Source: Hygrocybe punicea
Lineage: Eukaryota > Basidiomycota > Agaricomycetes > Agaricales > Hygrophoraceae
Direction of reading: 5' to 3'
Assembly: GCA_963556145.1 (NCBI GenBank)
Contig: OY744464.1
Location: 5,518,001-5,582,000 of the forward strand
DNA length: 64,000 nt
Shown piece after piece: positions 22,907 to 32,476 of this stretch; the first letter of the stretch is position 1, and each line of letters starts with the position of its first letter. The notes beneath the pieces are model-generated. The model saw only the letters and a list, made by a program, of their open reading frames with translations. It was not told the DNA's origin and ran no database searches. A program made the position numbers and the translations under genes.

Positions 22907-23160
22907 CCATTTGACGGTGTACAAATATTATCAGTTTGCCTTTCTGAGAAACGTCCAAAATCGGTGCTGTACCGCACAGCTTCCGGGTCTCCAAGCTTAA
23001 GCTTGTAACGACCGCACGGCGCCCGAACAAGAAGCGCTATAAAAACTGACGGCGGCCTTGACTCTGACAAGGTTTCTGTGCAGGTGTATCTCTGCACCGC
23101 TATGCAACTTCGAGTACTTGGTTTGCCAGAAGCCTGCAACATCATTCTGATGAGCGCCGA
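22907..23160. other. Short stretch between two transposon structures
   Basis: No gene seen. GC-rich compared with the foldback arms, so probably older host sequence or part of another element. Confidence 0.4.
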
Positions 23161-23903
23161 CCCTCGCTAGGACCCCGGCTTATCTGTACTAAGGATAGAT
23201 CCCGGATCCGGACAAAAAGATTGGTATTCGGTCAAAATGTCAGATTTTCATCCAGACATGGGCAGGCAAAATCGTGTGAAGGTCAGACATTTTGTCCAGA
23301 CATGGCTCCCAAATTTCAGAAATGTCAGATCCATATCCGGACATGGTCAACATGCCGAGTGTCGGCAGACCATATGTATACTAGTGTAGATTGCAATATT
23401 ACAACGGAAAAAATTGCTACCTCTAGAGATCCTCAGGCTTCCGGTCTCAGATATGTCTCACACAGTCCTCGATATTGATCCCCAGAACGTACCAACTTAC
23501 GTTTCCAATGAATTCAGCCGCAACAAGTAATTTCTCCCCCCCTCATGACGCAGACTGGGATTGAACTGGGCGAAAAAGATGCTGACGTCTTCAAGGCATT
23601 GCAGAAGTATCAAATGCCATTGGCCAAAGTGCTCAAAGAGTCTCAGAAGCGTAGTGGGAGGCAGGAGGATGATGAGATGGACTAGTATTTTCTATAGATG
23701 CCTCGTGGCATTGAGAATTTTTTATATAGTTTTTGCCATGTCAGATCCATCATCCAGACAAATTTTTGGCATTTAAGTAAGCCAGATCCCTCACCCAGAC
23801 ACGAAGTGCCCTCTGGGCAAAAAAATCGCCCGGACATATTTTTTGAATTTGGGCCGAAATCGGATCTAACATTTATAGGGATAAGCCGGGGTCCTCCCTC
23901 GCT
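23161..23903. mobile_element. Non-autonomous hAT-type element with 8-bp target duplication
   Basis: Terminal inverted repeats AGGACCCCGGCTTATC (23169-23184) and its exact reverse complement (23880-23895) bound a 727-bp element. The octamer CCCTCGCT occurs immediately outside both ends (23161-23168 and 23896-23903), a perfect 8-bp target-site duplication of the kind made by hAT transposases. No transposase frame lies inside, so it would need a transposase from elsewhere. Subterminal copies of (T/C)CC(A/G)GACA occur near both ends. The right end lies 140 bases upstream of the ATG of the next gene. Confidence 0.92.
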
Positions 23904-23964
23904 GTGTCTATTGCCAGTGCAGCGTGGGTATTGGCAGATGCTCCGCAGCTACTCGCGAACGAGG

Positions 23965-23976
23965 TATATATATATA
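23965..23976 (+). promoter_or_regulatory. TATA-like box
   Basis: Twelve-base alternating TA run, 67 bases upstream of the ATG at 24043 and 62 bases downstream of the hAT element's target duplication. Confidence 0.5.
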
Positions 23977-24042
23977 CTCTATCCTCTATCGATTCTGACC
24001 CTTCACTGGCAAGCTAACTGACGAGATACGCGACGGTCGACA

Positions 24043-25030
24043 ATGGGACTCAACACAGAAGCCAGCGCTGCACTTGTGTTTCTCATCCTCTACGCCATTC
24101 TCTTTCTATTGATGCTCTTCGCCTATGTAACTCGCAGAATGAAGTTTGCCTCCCGTTACACCATCATTTTCTTCCATGTTACTGTCCGTCTTGCCTCCCA
24201 AGCAACGGGTCTGGCGTTCGGTATCGTTGGATACGCTGCAACTCGACTCTTGGTTGCTTATTTTATTCTCGGTACGATATTTTCAACTTTGTTCCATAGA
24301 GCCTTCTGTTTTGTTCCTGATACCCCGTCGTTCCTCAGGTGCGGAAGGATATTTCACCCTGGTGCTGTGCACCTACCGATACCTTATATCATGGCAAACC
24401 CATAATTATGCAAGCCACAACTCCTGGCTGGAGCCGAAACATCCTCCAGGCACTCCCGTTTACGTCAGGTTCCTCGACTCCTTTACGTTATTCGGGGCGA
24501 AGCGCCGTCCCATGTCTGTCATCCACTACCTCCTCATCGTTGCGAACGCGATCATCGTCTCCGGTGGCAGCATGCTCGCTGGTGGTGCACAGAACGTATC
24601 TGATTTCAACAGCAAGCTGACTCGTGCCAAGGCAATGCGAGCCGCCGGACAGGCTGTCTTCCTCAGCATGACCGTATTCCTGCTCTATTGCCTCAGTGAT
24701 GCAGTCAAGCAGTGCAGGCGCGAGAGAGCCGGCACGGTCCACCCTACCCTCTACGTACTCCTGGTCATATGGCCTCTCCTCTTCATAAGAGGATTGTATG
24801 GCGTCTTGTCGGCAGTTTTGCCCATTTTCAACTACTTTTCGCCCAGCAACTACGACGCGCACGGTTTGACCGATTCATTCGTTATCAGCGAGTATCTACT
24901 GGGTACGACTATGGAGTGGACGTCTTGCGCGTTGTTGATATTCACGTATATCACCTCGCGCAACGATCCAAAGAAGGCAGACTTGAAGGCAGAATTGGAG
25001 AAGGAGCGGCCGAGGTTTGACGAAGCTTGA
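24043..25030 (+). CDS. Multi-pass fungal membrane protein (possibly DUF7702-type)
   Basis: Two exons (24043-24271, 24339-25030) give 306 residues. The join restores GAEGYFTLVL, and the protein has about seven hydrophobic segments: an N-terminal LVFLILYAILFLLMLFAYV, then TVRLASQATGLAFGIVGYA, YLLIVANAIIVSGGSML, VFLSMTVFLLYCLSD, LLVIWPLLFIRGLYG and a C-terminal LLIFTYITS. The C-terminus is charged (KKADLKAELEKERP). The seven-helix layout and the GLYG/FNYFSPS region recall the fungal DUF7702 family, but I am not certain. Function unknown. The hAT element sits in its upstream region. Confidence 0.85.
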
Positions 25031-25848
25031 GCTTGATCGATTGGCACACCCTTTTGGGACGTAGTAGTAGTAATCGTAGTACACAAGTAATAGACCTTGG
25101 TAATGCAGCTTCAAATTTTATTAGGTCGGGCTCTACAATATCCATAATTCCTTGTTTGTCACTTTGATCCTATACCGAATAGCCACTATGCCCGTTCCTT
25201 GGGAAGCGCTCATTCCATTCGGTGAAGTCCACCGTTGCGTTGCTCGATGCGTTATTTGACTAACATATGAACGTCCAAAAACGAAACCATTGTAAACAGG
25301 ACTGCTCACCGTCATGTTCGGAGCCGCTGGCACGCTCTTGAATACCTCCGTCAGAGCTCAGAACCAGGGCAAAGTACGTTCCAGCATTCTTTACTACGCG
25401 GGGGAAACACAAGGGGCTGATCGCTGTTGTTTTCCTTTTAGCCCATAAGGTACAACTTGGACGCCTGGGACGAAATGATGGCAGACCGTGATAAACGGTT
25501 GACGGGCCATCCACGGGGTCAAACGGTACGCTCGTCAACTTGCTAGGTTCAGTTTCTTTTGCTTTATTTTATTGCAATAGTCGAACCCAATAGCGCCTGA
25601 AGGATTCGAAACGAATAGTGTCTGGTACACAGAGAAGACCCGATAAACACTGTCAGCGAAGCAGGTAACAACATAGTTCAGGCTGGGAACAACGTTATTA
25701 TATCGATCATTCTATGTTGGTTGACAAATGCTCAGCGTTGCTGGCTGGAGATTGTGGGTTACCGGTATAACCTGACTAGCATTTAGATCCCTCGAATTCC
25801 CCAATTCATCGTCATTGACTGAACCGAGTACCTTCCACAAGCTTACAT
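25031..25848. other. Stretch without a supported gene
   Basis: Several minus-strand frames of 60-90 codons overlap here, but I could not join them into a protein with a recognisable motif. It includes the 3' flanks of both converging genes. A decayed or unrecognised small gene at 25130-25540 (-) remains possible. Confidence 0.4.
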
Positions 25849-27391
25849 CTATGTATCCATTGTTCGCATCAACCATTGCCACACATCGTCACCGCAACCC
25901 CGTGTCGTTGTTGTTGCCGACGTAGTACTACGGATTGCATCATCATCATCATCAACGAAGCCATACCTTTGTCCCTGCAGGATCTCGGCCAGATCGTTGA
26001 ATTCGATGGCCATAGAGGAATCTTGGTCGTGCTGAAACGAGCAAGAAAGGATGACGCCATGTTTCGACCGAATTTCGGCCGTCTGGGAGGTCCAATGATA
26101 ACAAAGAGGAAAAAAAAAAGATGGAAGGGGACGTTGCTCACCACCTCCCCCCAAACGAATGAATGACTGATGGTATGTGTGAATTCGGGAGTCTGGCCAT
26201 AAGCCCACTCCCAGCTCTGCAGGGCACGATGTGATCAATTATGATACCGTGAGGCAAAAACGATGATAAACGAAGACCATACAGGAAGCTCTCTCATGCC
26301 TTGACGAATGTATTCTATACTCGTCGTGTCATGGTTTTCCTCTACAACGTTGATCTACATTGGCAATAAAATATTGGTCGTTAGGGAAATCAATGTCAAT
26401 TTGTCCGTTGAAGGGGGCAAGTATACCAGTTCATTGATATCGTATTCCTTCCGGAACTCTGCGACAACGGCATGTGCAAATACATCATGAGTAAGGGTCG
26501 GGCGGAACTGCTGTAGGTTGCAGACGGGAGAGCGAACGGAGGCTACTCCCTTGGTGACCATGTTTCCTGGCTTGGGGCGTGTTATCAGGCTCATTTGGGG
26601 GGGTAAAAAAAAAAGGAAAGGTGAGCAGACATTGTTAGGGCGAAGAAGATCGCCCAAGTCGCCAAGTCGCGTCGAAATGAGCATGGTGCCATGGTGATAC
26701 GCACGATTGTTGACGATCTTGTACGCTGATCCCGAAACGTGTAAAACCAACAAGGACTCAGCTTTCGACGACTCCAAAAAAAAATGAAAACTTATCTTGT
26801 CCTTCCCTACACAAATATCGTTTCTGTCGTTGACATCAGCATCGATGCCAAGTGAACGGACAGCCCGGAGGACAATTTGGGCGGTTGCGCGTCTATCGAA
26901 CGAGGACCTGGGAAGGTGGATGGAGAAGTTAGTGTTCCCAAGGTCCTGCGCTCATATGGAAAACCGTATCAGACAGATGAGCATTTGCCATTTGAAAAGA
27001 AAACATACATGATAAACCGCCCCTCCTCCGCTCCTCCTGCGAACAAAAGGTGTTCTGGTTCTTCGCATCGCTGGCATGTTAACTTCATTCCACGGGTTCT
27101 GGTGGCGTCCTATCACGACGCATGGCTCGTCGCGGTAGATTAGAAGGAGCGGCTCGTTTGGGGGCTTGTGTCTGAAGAGCCTGGCGTGTTTTTTTTCGCT
27201 TGTTCAAACGTTCTAACTGCGAGAAGATGGAGATAAACGAACCAGTCCTCGAAAGTAATGTTGAAGTATGGGTTTGTTGACCTGGATATGTATATAGAGT
27301 GATTTGGCGAAATCAAATTTGTAGTTTGTGTGAATAAGGAGCGACAGGTCGTAGAAATCAGGCTCCTGGAGTGGAAGGTAAGGGAAAGCAT
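25849..27391 (-). CDS. AIM22: Lipoate-protein ligase, mitochondrial
   Basis: Eight exons (27243-27391, 27009-27180, 26796-26945, 26631-26738, 26427-26570, 26283-26354, 26142-26216, 25849-26082) give about 367 residues. The N-terminus is basic and Ser-rich without acidic residues (MLSLTFHSRSLISTTCRSLF), typical of mitochondrial targeting. Then come NPYFNITFEDW, CVVIGRHQNPWNEVN, the lipoate-binding RRRSGGGAVYHDLGN, VNDRNDICVGKDK, VSGSAYK and HHGTML, all LplA-family motifs in the right order. The C-terminal domain includes SWEWAYGQTPEF. LplA-type proteins attach or transfer lipoyl groups to 2-oxoacid dehydrogenases and the glycine cleavage H protein. The third intron appears to be AT-AC (26739-26795). 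The fourth has the uncommon donor GTCTGC. Confidence 0.92.
26739..26795 (-). other. Candidate AT-AC intron in lipoate ligase gene
   Basis: Minus strand reads GACAAG|ATAAGTTTTC...GGTTTTACAC|GTTTCGGG. Removing these 57 bases joins DICVGKDK directly to VSGSAYK, as in the LplA family, where a Lys precedes VSGSAY. The donor ATAAGT is the U2-type AT-AC consensus, not the U12 ATATCC. The 57 bases have no stop in frame, so an unspliced 19-residue insertion is the rival explanation. Confidence 0.65.
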
Positions 27392-27515
27392 GAAACCCGT
27401 TCGCACACACGAATCACCAGTATACTCTCTAGTTGTTTTTATTTTCACAAGGGAAATCAGAGAATGTGTTGACTTGGGGTCTGTGTGCATCTACAACTCG
27501 GTAACTCTACACCAT

Positions 27516-28282
27516 TCACCTCTGAACAGTGGTATATATCGGGTTCTCAACCTCGTGTATTGGCGTCTTGCCTTCTGGTGTTCCAGGAATGGTCTTGATC
27601 AAGCCCTGTGTCAAACTTGAGCTTCAACAAACAACCAAGGTCAACAATGGACCGGGGATGCTGACCAGCTTCTCAAACATGCATTTGTTCAATGTTCTTT
27701 CCGGTTTACGACAGCGGTAATATTCCTGTAGTAGGAGCCAGATGTCCAACACACTGTTGTGGGGGGAAGGCTTTGTTCGGGAGAACTGACCTGATTGTGT
27801 AGTTCAAGACAATTCCAATGGGTATCGAATTGTTGCAAACAATTCTCCCTCATTTTTGTGATTCTGAAAACACGAGCATGACGTGTTTTTAGTCACATAG
27901 CTGTCGAAGAGAAGAGAAGGAGAGAGGACCGAAGCAAAAACGCACAGGTCAGTCGCACACCTCGTCACCCGTCGGCCTTCCTTCAGGCAATGTCCAGGAT
28001 CCCGATTCTCGTTCTTGCAGAGCATAAAATCCTCTGTTTTTCAGGTGCGCAAGTTCCGCCCCCCACATTTCTCTCAGTGAGTCCCCCCAATAACGTAGAT
28101 CACCCGTTTAACGTAAGATACAGACCGTTGTATTCTTTGCAGAAAGCGCCGATGAAGAATGCCGCGCTTTTCAGTGGTGCGCTTGTAGTACCGAGTTCCT
28201 CGACCTTGGGAATATTATCGGGAAGGGGTGTTGGGTCCTTGTATGGCCTTGCCGCCAACGAACTGTCGTGATAGTTGCTCAT
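27516..28282 (-). CDS. NDUFA8: Complex I subunit NDUFA8 (CHCH protein)
   Basis: Five exons (28126-28282, 27946-28033, 27791-27863, 27666-27725, 27516-27605) give 155 residues. Start MSNYHDSSLAARPYKDPTPL and the segment APLKSAAFFIGAFC match the fungal 19-20.8 kDa NADH dehydrogenase subunit. Paired-cysteine CHCH motifs follow: FCKEYN/EDFMLC, GHCLKEGRRVTRC, ENCLQQFDTHWNC and YRCRKPERTLNKC. The C-terminus TIPGTPEGKTPIHEVENPIY is also typical. The protein folds in the intermembrane space through disulfides and sits in the proton-pumping module of complex I. Its start codon is 92 bases from that of the divergent small gene at 28375. Confidence 0.95.
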
Positions 28283-28374
28283 CGTTGACGGCGATGAAGC
28301 CGAGTCTGGCGTGACTGGAAAGTCGGAGTTTAATTCACGACCTCTTCAAGTTTATATTATTATTGCAACTGAAC

Positions 28375-28952
28375 ATGGTGTGCACTGGCAGTCGCTCAGT
28401 CCATTACGACTGGCCGTGCTAACGGATTATTGCTTGCCACCCGATAGCCTGCAAAAAACCCGCCAAAATTCTACCAACTCCTCCTCAAAGCACAAAAACT
28501 CACCATCGTCCTCACTGCACCACAATCAGCAACCGTCGCGTCCTTGAAGCAAGACGCGTTCTCCGCACTCGTGTCAGATGTCAATCAGATGAACGGTGTA
28601 CCGAAAGTGACAAGTGAGGACGACTTTGAAATTTGCAAGCTAAAGAAGGACAAAGGGAAAAGAAATATTAAGGAGTTTGAGGTTCTCGATGGCTCGCTCA
28701 CGGTAAAAGCTCATTTGGTGAACTGGGAAATTCTATTCTTGCAATTCAGAAATGATTCTGGTGAGTGCCTTTATTCCCCCCATTCACTCTTCACTCGCCG
28801 CTCATTGCAAATGTACAGGCGAGTTGATGCCGATCGAATTCACCCAACCGTCTCTGACATATGAGGACGACGAGGAACCAAGAAACATGCCGCAGTCTGC
28901 ACCGGAAACATCACCAACGAGCAAAGGGAAACGGAAGGCAGCCCCTGAATGA
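28375..28952 (+). CDS. Small conserved-looking protein of unknown function
   Basis: Exons 28375-28377, 28448-28760 and 28819-28952 give 149 residues. The first coding exon appears to be the ATG alone: it is followed by GTGTGC, with a GCTAAC branch-like site and a TAG acceptor at 28447. The frame then reads PAKNPPKFYQLLLKAQKLT. The middle has mixed strand and helix character (LTIVLTAPQSATVASLKQDA, then a KLKKDKGKRN basic patch and NWEILFLQFRNDSGELMPIE), which loosely resembles a ubiquitin-like fold. The C-terminus is acidic then basic (YEDDEEP...KGKRKAAPE), suggesting a nuclear protein. I do not recognise the family. It shares a short bidirectional promoter with NDUFA8. Confidence 0.7.
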
Positions 28953-29087
28953 GGACATGTATCTCCCCCGCCCGTACTTGTTGCCGCACAAGATTCCTGT
29001 ACGCAAACATGATTGTTATGACGATGTGGAAACGTTTTGCAATGCTCTACTGTACCTTGAATTGACTGGAGCAATCACATTGATGGG

Positions 29088-29723
29088 TTAATTTTTTTTC
29101 CACGGGCGAGGAAGCTGCGGCAGCAAAGCAGCAGCAACACGTCGGCCCTCTTCAGCGAGTAAGTTGTATGTGGAACACGCATTCCGCTATGCAATATGAA
29201 CTATTTCAATGTCGTTTCGCTGCGCAAGCAGCGAGTACAACGCACTGTATCCATGACGTCCAGCTGCATTCCAATCGAGTTCAAATACGTTCGAATGAAG
29301 GGGGGAGGTAGCGCAATCTTGTTCCCAGTCCCAAACAAAATGATCTCTGCAAAAAAAAAAATCTTTGTTTGAGATTCGGTAGTTTTCAATGTGGACTGAA
29401 ATGTGTTTACCAGGTCTTGGTACCACTATCTCGAAGACCTCAAGATGAGCTTGGCTCCAACCTGTCCACAGAGTTGAAGGCACATCCCACAGAAACACAT
29501 TGCCCTCTAGGAAGATGCAGGCAGACGGGATGATCAAGCCGTCTGCAAGCTGGAGGCCATCAGACGTTATGGAGCTGACTTGAACTGGTGGTGGAATGGC
29601 CCCTGCCAGCATATTCGTGAGGACAGTTGGGCGATCCCGAATGGTCTGGGTTACATGAAATGGCCTTCGGAAGATTAAATTACAGCGCAGAGGTCGGTGC
29701 AGGTGTTGAGGGAACCTGAGCAT
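29088..29723 (-). CDS. NDUFAF3: Complex I assembly factor NDUFAF3 (DUF498/Mth938 fold)
   Basis: Three exons (29411-29723, 29246-29346, 29088-29186) give 170 residues. The N-terminus is basic with a likely mitochondrial presequence (MLRFPQHLHRPLRCNLIFRR). The domain follows: ITSDGLQLADGLIIPSACIF, FLWDVP, FEIVVPRP, then EIILFGTGNK across an intron, LDVMDT, and RNACSTYNLLAEEGRR, VAAALLP at the end. These are the hallmarks of NDUFAF3/Mth938 proteins, which help build the peripheral arm of complex I together with NDUFAF4. Without the last intron the frame would end in a non-conserved tail; the join MDT|RNACSTYN restores the family pattern. Confidence 0.94.
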
Positions 29724-29895
29724 AACTGACTATCGGTCCGGGGTCGTGACCCGGACAGATTCATATAAGCTGCAGCCCGTGCTCACCCCTGCAGAACGAC
29801 TTTCACAGCGCATGCTCACACCAGTTTGGGTGGTGGTAATGCATGTTAAATGTAAGTAAGCTACTGGATACATATATATTCGAGGGCAGGACATT

Positions 29896-30561
29896 TCAGT
29901 TTAGGTCAACCGGGGCTCCGCCGTCGTCACCACTGTAGTCTGTTTGCTGTTGGTCTTGACGCTTCCCCTCCGAATACAGGAATGCCAAAATCAACATGAT
30001 TTGGTCTGGCATCGAGACGGAAGGGGAGATGCGCAGGACCGCTGGCTCGGACTTCCTGAAGGTGTGGGATACGTAAGGTGTGAATGTGGCCATGGCCTGG
30101 GATTTCCACATTTCCGTGGTAGCCTTAGATAAGGAATGAGTGCGTGATCGCGAGGATGGTGAAAAATATCAAAAACCTGCCACTGATTCTGGTGGTATTT
30201 AACTTGGAATTCTTGGCCTGTCCAGCGCCAGTTTCTCGTTCTGTCATTCCGCAACGGTATTTTCAGTCTTGCAAGTGAAATCGAATATTACAAACAACGT
30301 TACTGACCCGCTGAACCAGCTGCTCGTATGCTGCTTTACAACATCGAAGCTCCTCGTCTCGCCGTACACCTGAAAGGACCGATCTCTCCAAAAGATGGCA
30401 CCAATCGTCACATCGTATACAGTGTTCAATGTGGTAACTTTGCGTCCTCGGAATCCCGATGTAGTATGAGTGATATAGAGGATTGCGCCGGATTGAAGAG
30501 AGCGAATTGGGGAGTCTAGGAAGTGGTTGGCATTGTCGAAGGAGGCTATAAACTCTGACAT
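29896..30561 (-). CDS. DUF6593-type small protein
   Basis: Exons 30308-30561, 30177-30240 and 29896-30123 give 181 residues. The pattern fits the basidiomycete DUF6593 family: SGAILYITHTT, RKVTTLNTVYDVTIGAIFW, FDVVKQHTSSWFSG, then NWRWTGQEFQVKY around a Trp-rich centre, and the terminal EPAVLRISPS..PDQIMLILAFLYSEGKR. This family is often expanded in mushroom genomes and its function is unknown. The start was chosen at MSEFIASFDN; an in-frame ATG 14 codons earlier is possible. The C-terminus is acidic. Confidence 0.75.
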
Positions 30562-31110
30562 GGGGAGGCGTGTGAGTTGATGTGGTTTAGCATGGGTGGG
30601 CATTTATAACGAGTGGGCCGTCGGTGAACATAGTCACCGTTCGGTTGCGGTAGTAGATGAGATATCCTGGTGTGACAGTTTTGCCGTCGTACTGGTTTGC
30701 GACGCCGAAGGGTTCAAGCCACCGCACAGTTGTGATGGTGATATAAATCTGTGTATCAACAAAAGTCATTTCACAAGGCTTCGACTCTACCGGACATTGT
30801 CTCCGGATTTCATCCTATTCCTTCTCCGAGCTACTCGGCAAGCGTGCTGGATCCGAATATAGACATAACTTAGCTGGAGGAAGGTGGCCGCCGACCACAT
30901 ATGTTTGGAAACTTGCGGTTTTTGAAAAGTTGCAGTCTTCCTTTCTCAACCAAAGGTTTCTGTTGGTATTCCGACCGCGTTGAAAAAGTAAGCCCGGTTC
31001 TTGACCAAATTGATATTGACCCTACCAATAATTATGTGAACAGCCGTAAGTACTAGCAATGCGATGGCAGATAAGATAAAATAGAAAAAGGAGCATTGGA
31101 TTACCACTTT
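30562..31110. other. Intergenic, possible gene fragment
   Basis: A minus frame at 30587-30769 (containing GYLIYYRNRTVTMF) has protein-like character but no partner exons I could place. It may be an upstream exon of the DUF6593 gene or a relic. The rest shows nothing. Confidence 0.35.
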
Positions 31111-32476
31111 CTAACCCGTGGATCGCCGCAAAAAAACCGAAGAGTCGTTTTCTGCTACCCCGTTCTCCTCCAATTCATTTGCTTTTCGCTTGTGTCCGGA
31201 TGCGAGAGGTTTTTTGTCTATGAGGGTATTCTCGTTGAGCTCGCCATTTGGTTCAATCTTCCCTGGTCCATCTTTCCGCGCCTCCGCCGCATCATCATCA
31301 TTACCGTTGCTCTTCTTCTTCTTGCCTGTCTTTCCGGTAGGTTTGACGCCCTTCGTTGTGTCAGGCACGATTGATTGCAACTTCCCTTTTCTGAATTTGA
31401 GTTCATCCCAGCCTCCGTTCTCCGCCATTAGCTGTATGGTATCCCAGGCTTTCTCATCTACTTTTTGCACACTCAATCTTCCGCGTTTCACGAGTGCCAT
31501 CCCTGCCAGTTACCGTGTTATTCCCACGGTTCATGAAGTGAGGAAGGTTGGACTACCGACCTTTGATAGCCCTGACATCGGTATCGGCTAAATAATCGAG
31601 TGAGGGGGGAAGTGAGGGGGATGGGGTGTCTGCAATGTGCCGCAATAGTGTGAGGGGCACGAAGTGGCATGCCCGCGAGGTAAACATGACCTCGACCATG
31701 TACCACTTTGGATTTTCTTGGTCCGTCTTCTGAAAACAAAACGAGTTACGGCAGGGTTCTAGGAAATACCATATATTCACTGACAGGATCGTAATATGGA
31801 TGATTTCTGACAAATATTGTCATCGTAAATCTGCAAAGTCACAAGAGATAAGTGCACGCACGAGTCCCATGCTGTGTCTACCAAGTTTAACCGATAAGAA
31901 AACGTCACAACAGTGTCGGAACTTAACTTACGGTCCGGGTAAGCTTCTTTGGATACCTGTGCAGATAAAGAACGGTGGGTTGGGATAGGAATGCAACTAC
32001 AAGACCAGAACGGACCTCGGCGAATGCTGCGATGCCTGCAGGAAATGAATCCAGCGGTTATGATCATTTTGTAAAGGTAGTGGTGGTCATTAAATACCTG
32101 GAGTTTTGCAATTTGAGTGGTAGAAAAGAACCTGATGGATAATGTTTTGAGTTTCGCCTAATCTCACACTGGAGGCATTTTTCTCACCTTATCACCAACT
32201 TTCATTCCCTTCATCAAATTTTTCGCCTCGTGATTTCTAACACCCTCCCATGGTGTCGTTCTTACAGCTTCGAAATCATCTACACTAAACTGGTGACAGC
32301 AACAACCAGGAAAGGGTCGCGTTGATTAGGGCACGCATAGAATCAAATCCGAATCAGTATTACACTTTTCTCACAATCGCTGGAAATTGATCTCCACTCA
32401 CCTTCACGTCTTTCCCTTTTACGACGCGTGAATCAGGCTCGGCCTTCATGAGCCAATACTGCGACGCCTGTGCCAT
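31111..32476 (-). CDS. THYN1: EVE-domain protein, THYN1-like
   Basis: Nine exons (32402-32476, 32188-32289, 32098-32131, 32016-32035, 31932-31956, 31862-31877, 31770-31806, 31561-31729, 31111-31502) give 289 residues. The EVE domain is complete: YWLMKAEPDSR, FSVDDFE, WEGVRNHEAKNLM, VLFYHSNCK/TPGIAAFAEVS, AYPDHTAWDS, HPYYDP, NPKWYMVEV, then VKRGRLSVQKV. EVE (PUA-like) proteins bind modified bases or RNA, and human THYN1 is nuclear. After the domain there is an extra ~95-residue Lys/Glu/Asn-rich tail with two basic clusters (KTGKKKKSN, GHKRKANE) that look like nuclear signals. Five consecutive exons are 34, 20, 25, 16 and 37 bases. Confidence 0.93.

Noticed and set aside
22601..23008. Matching ~135-codon frames in both arms of the inverted repeat
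   Set aside because: They are the same sequence twice because of the repeat; no domain, AT-rich codon use unlike neighbours.
26797..27143. Plus-strand frames of 71-88 codons
   Set aside because: They are antisense to lipoate ligase exons whose motifs are clear.
30587..30769. 60-codon minus frame with GYLIYYRNRTVTMF
   Set aside because: Protein-like, but no joining exons or family match found; noted only as a possible fragment.
31118..31591. 157-codon plus frame with SSSLPLLFFFLP
   Set aside because: Antisense to the Lys-rich tail of the THYN1-like protein.
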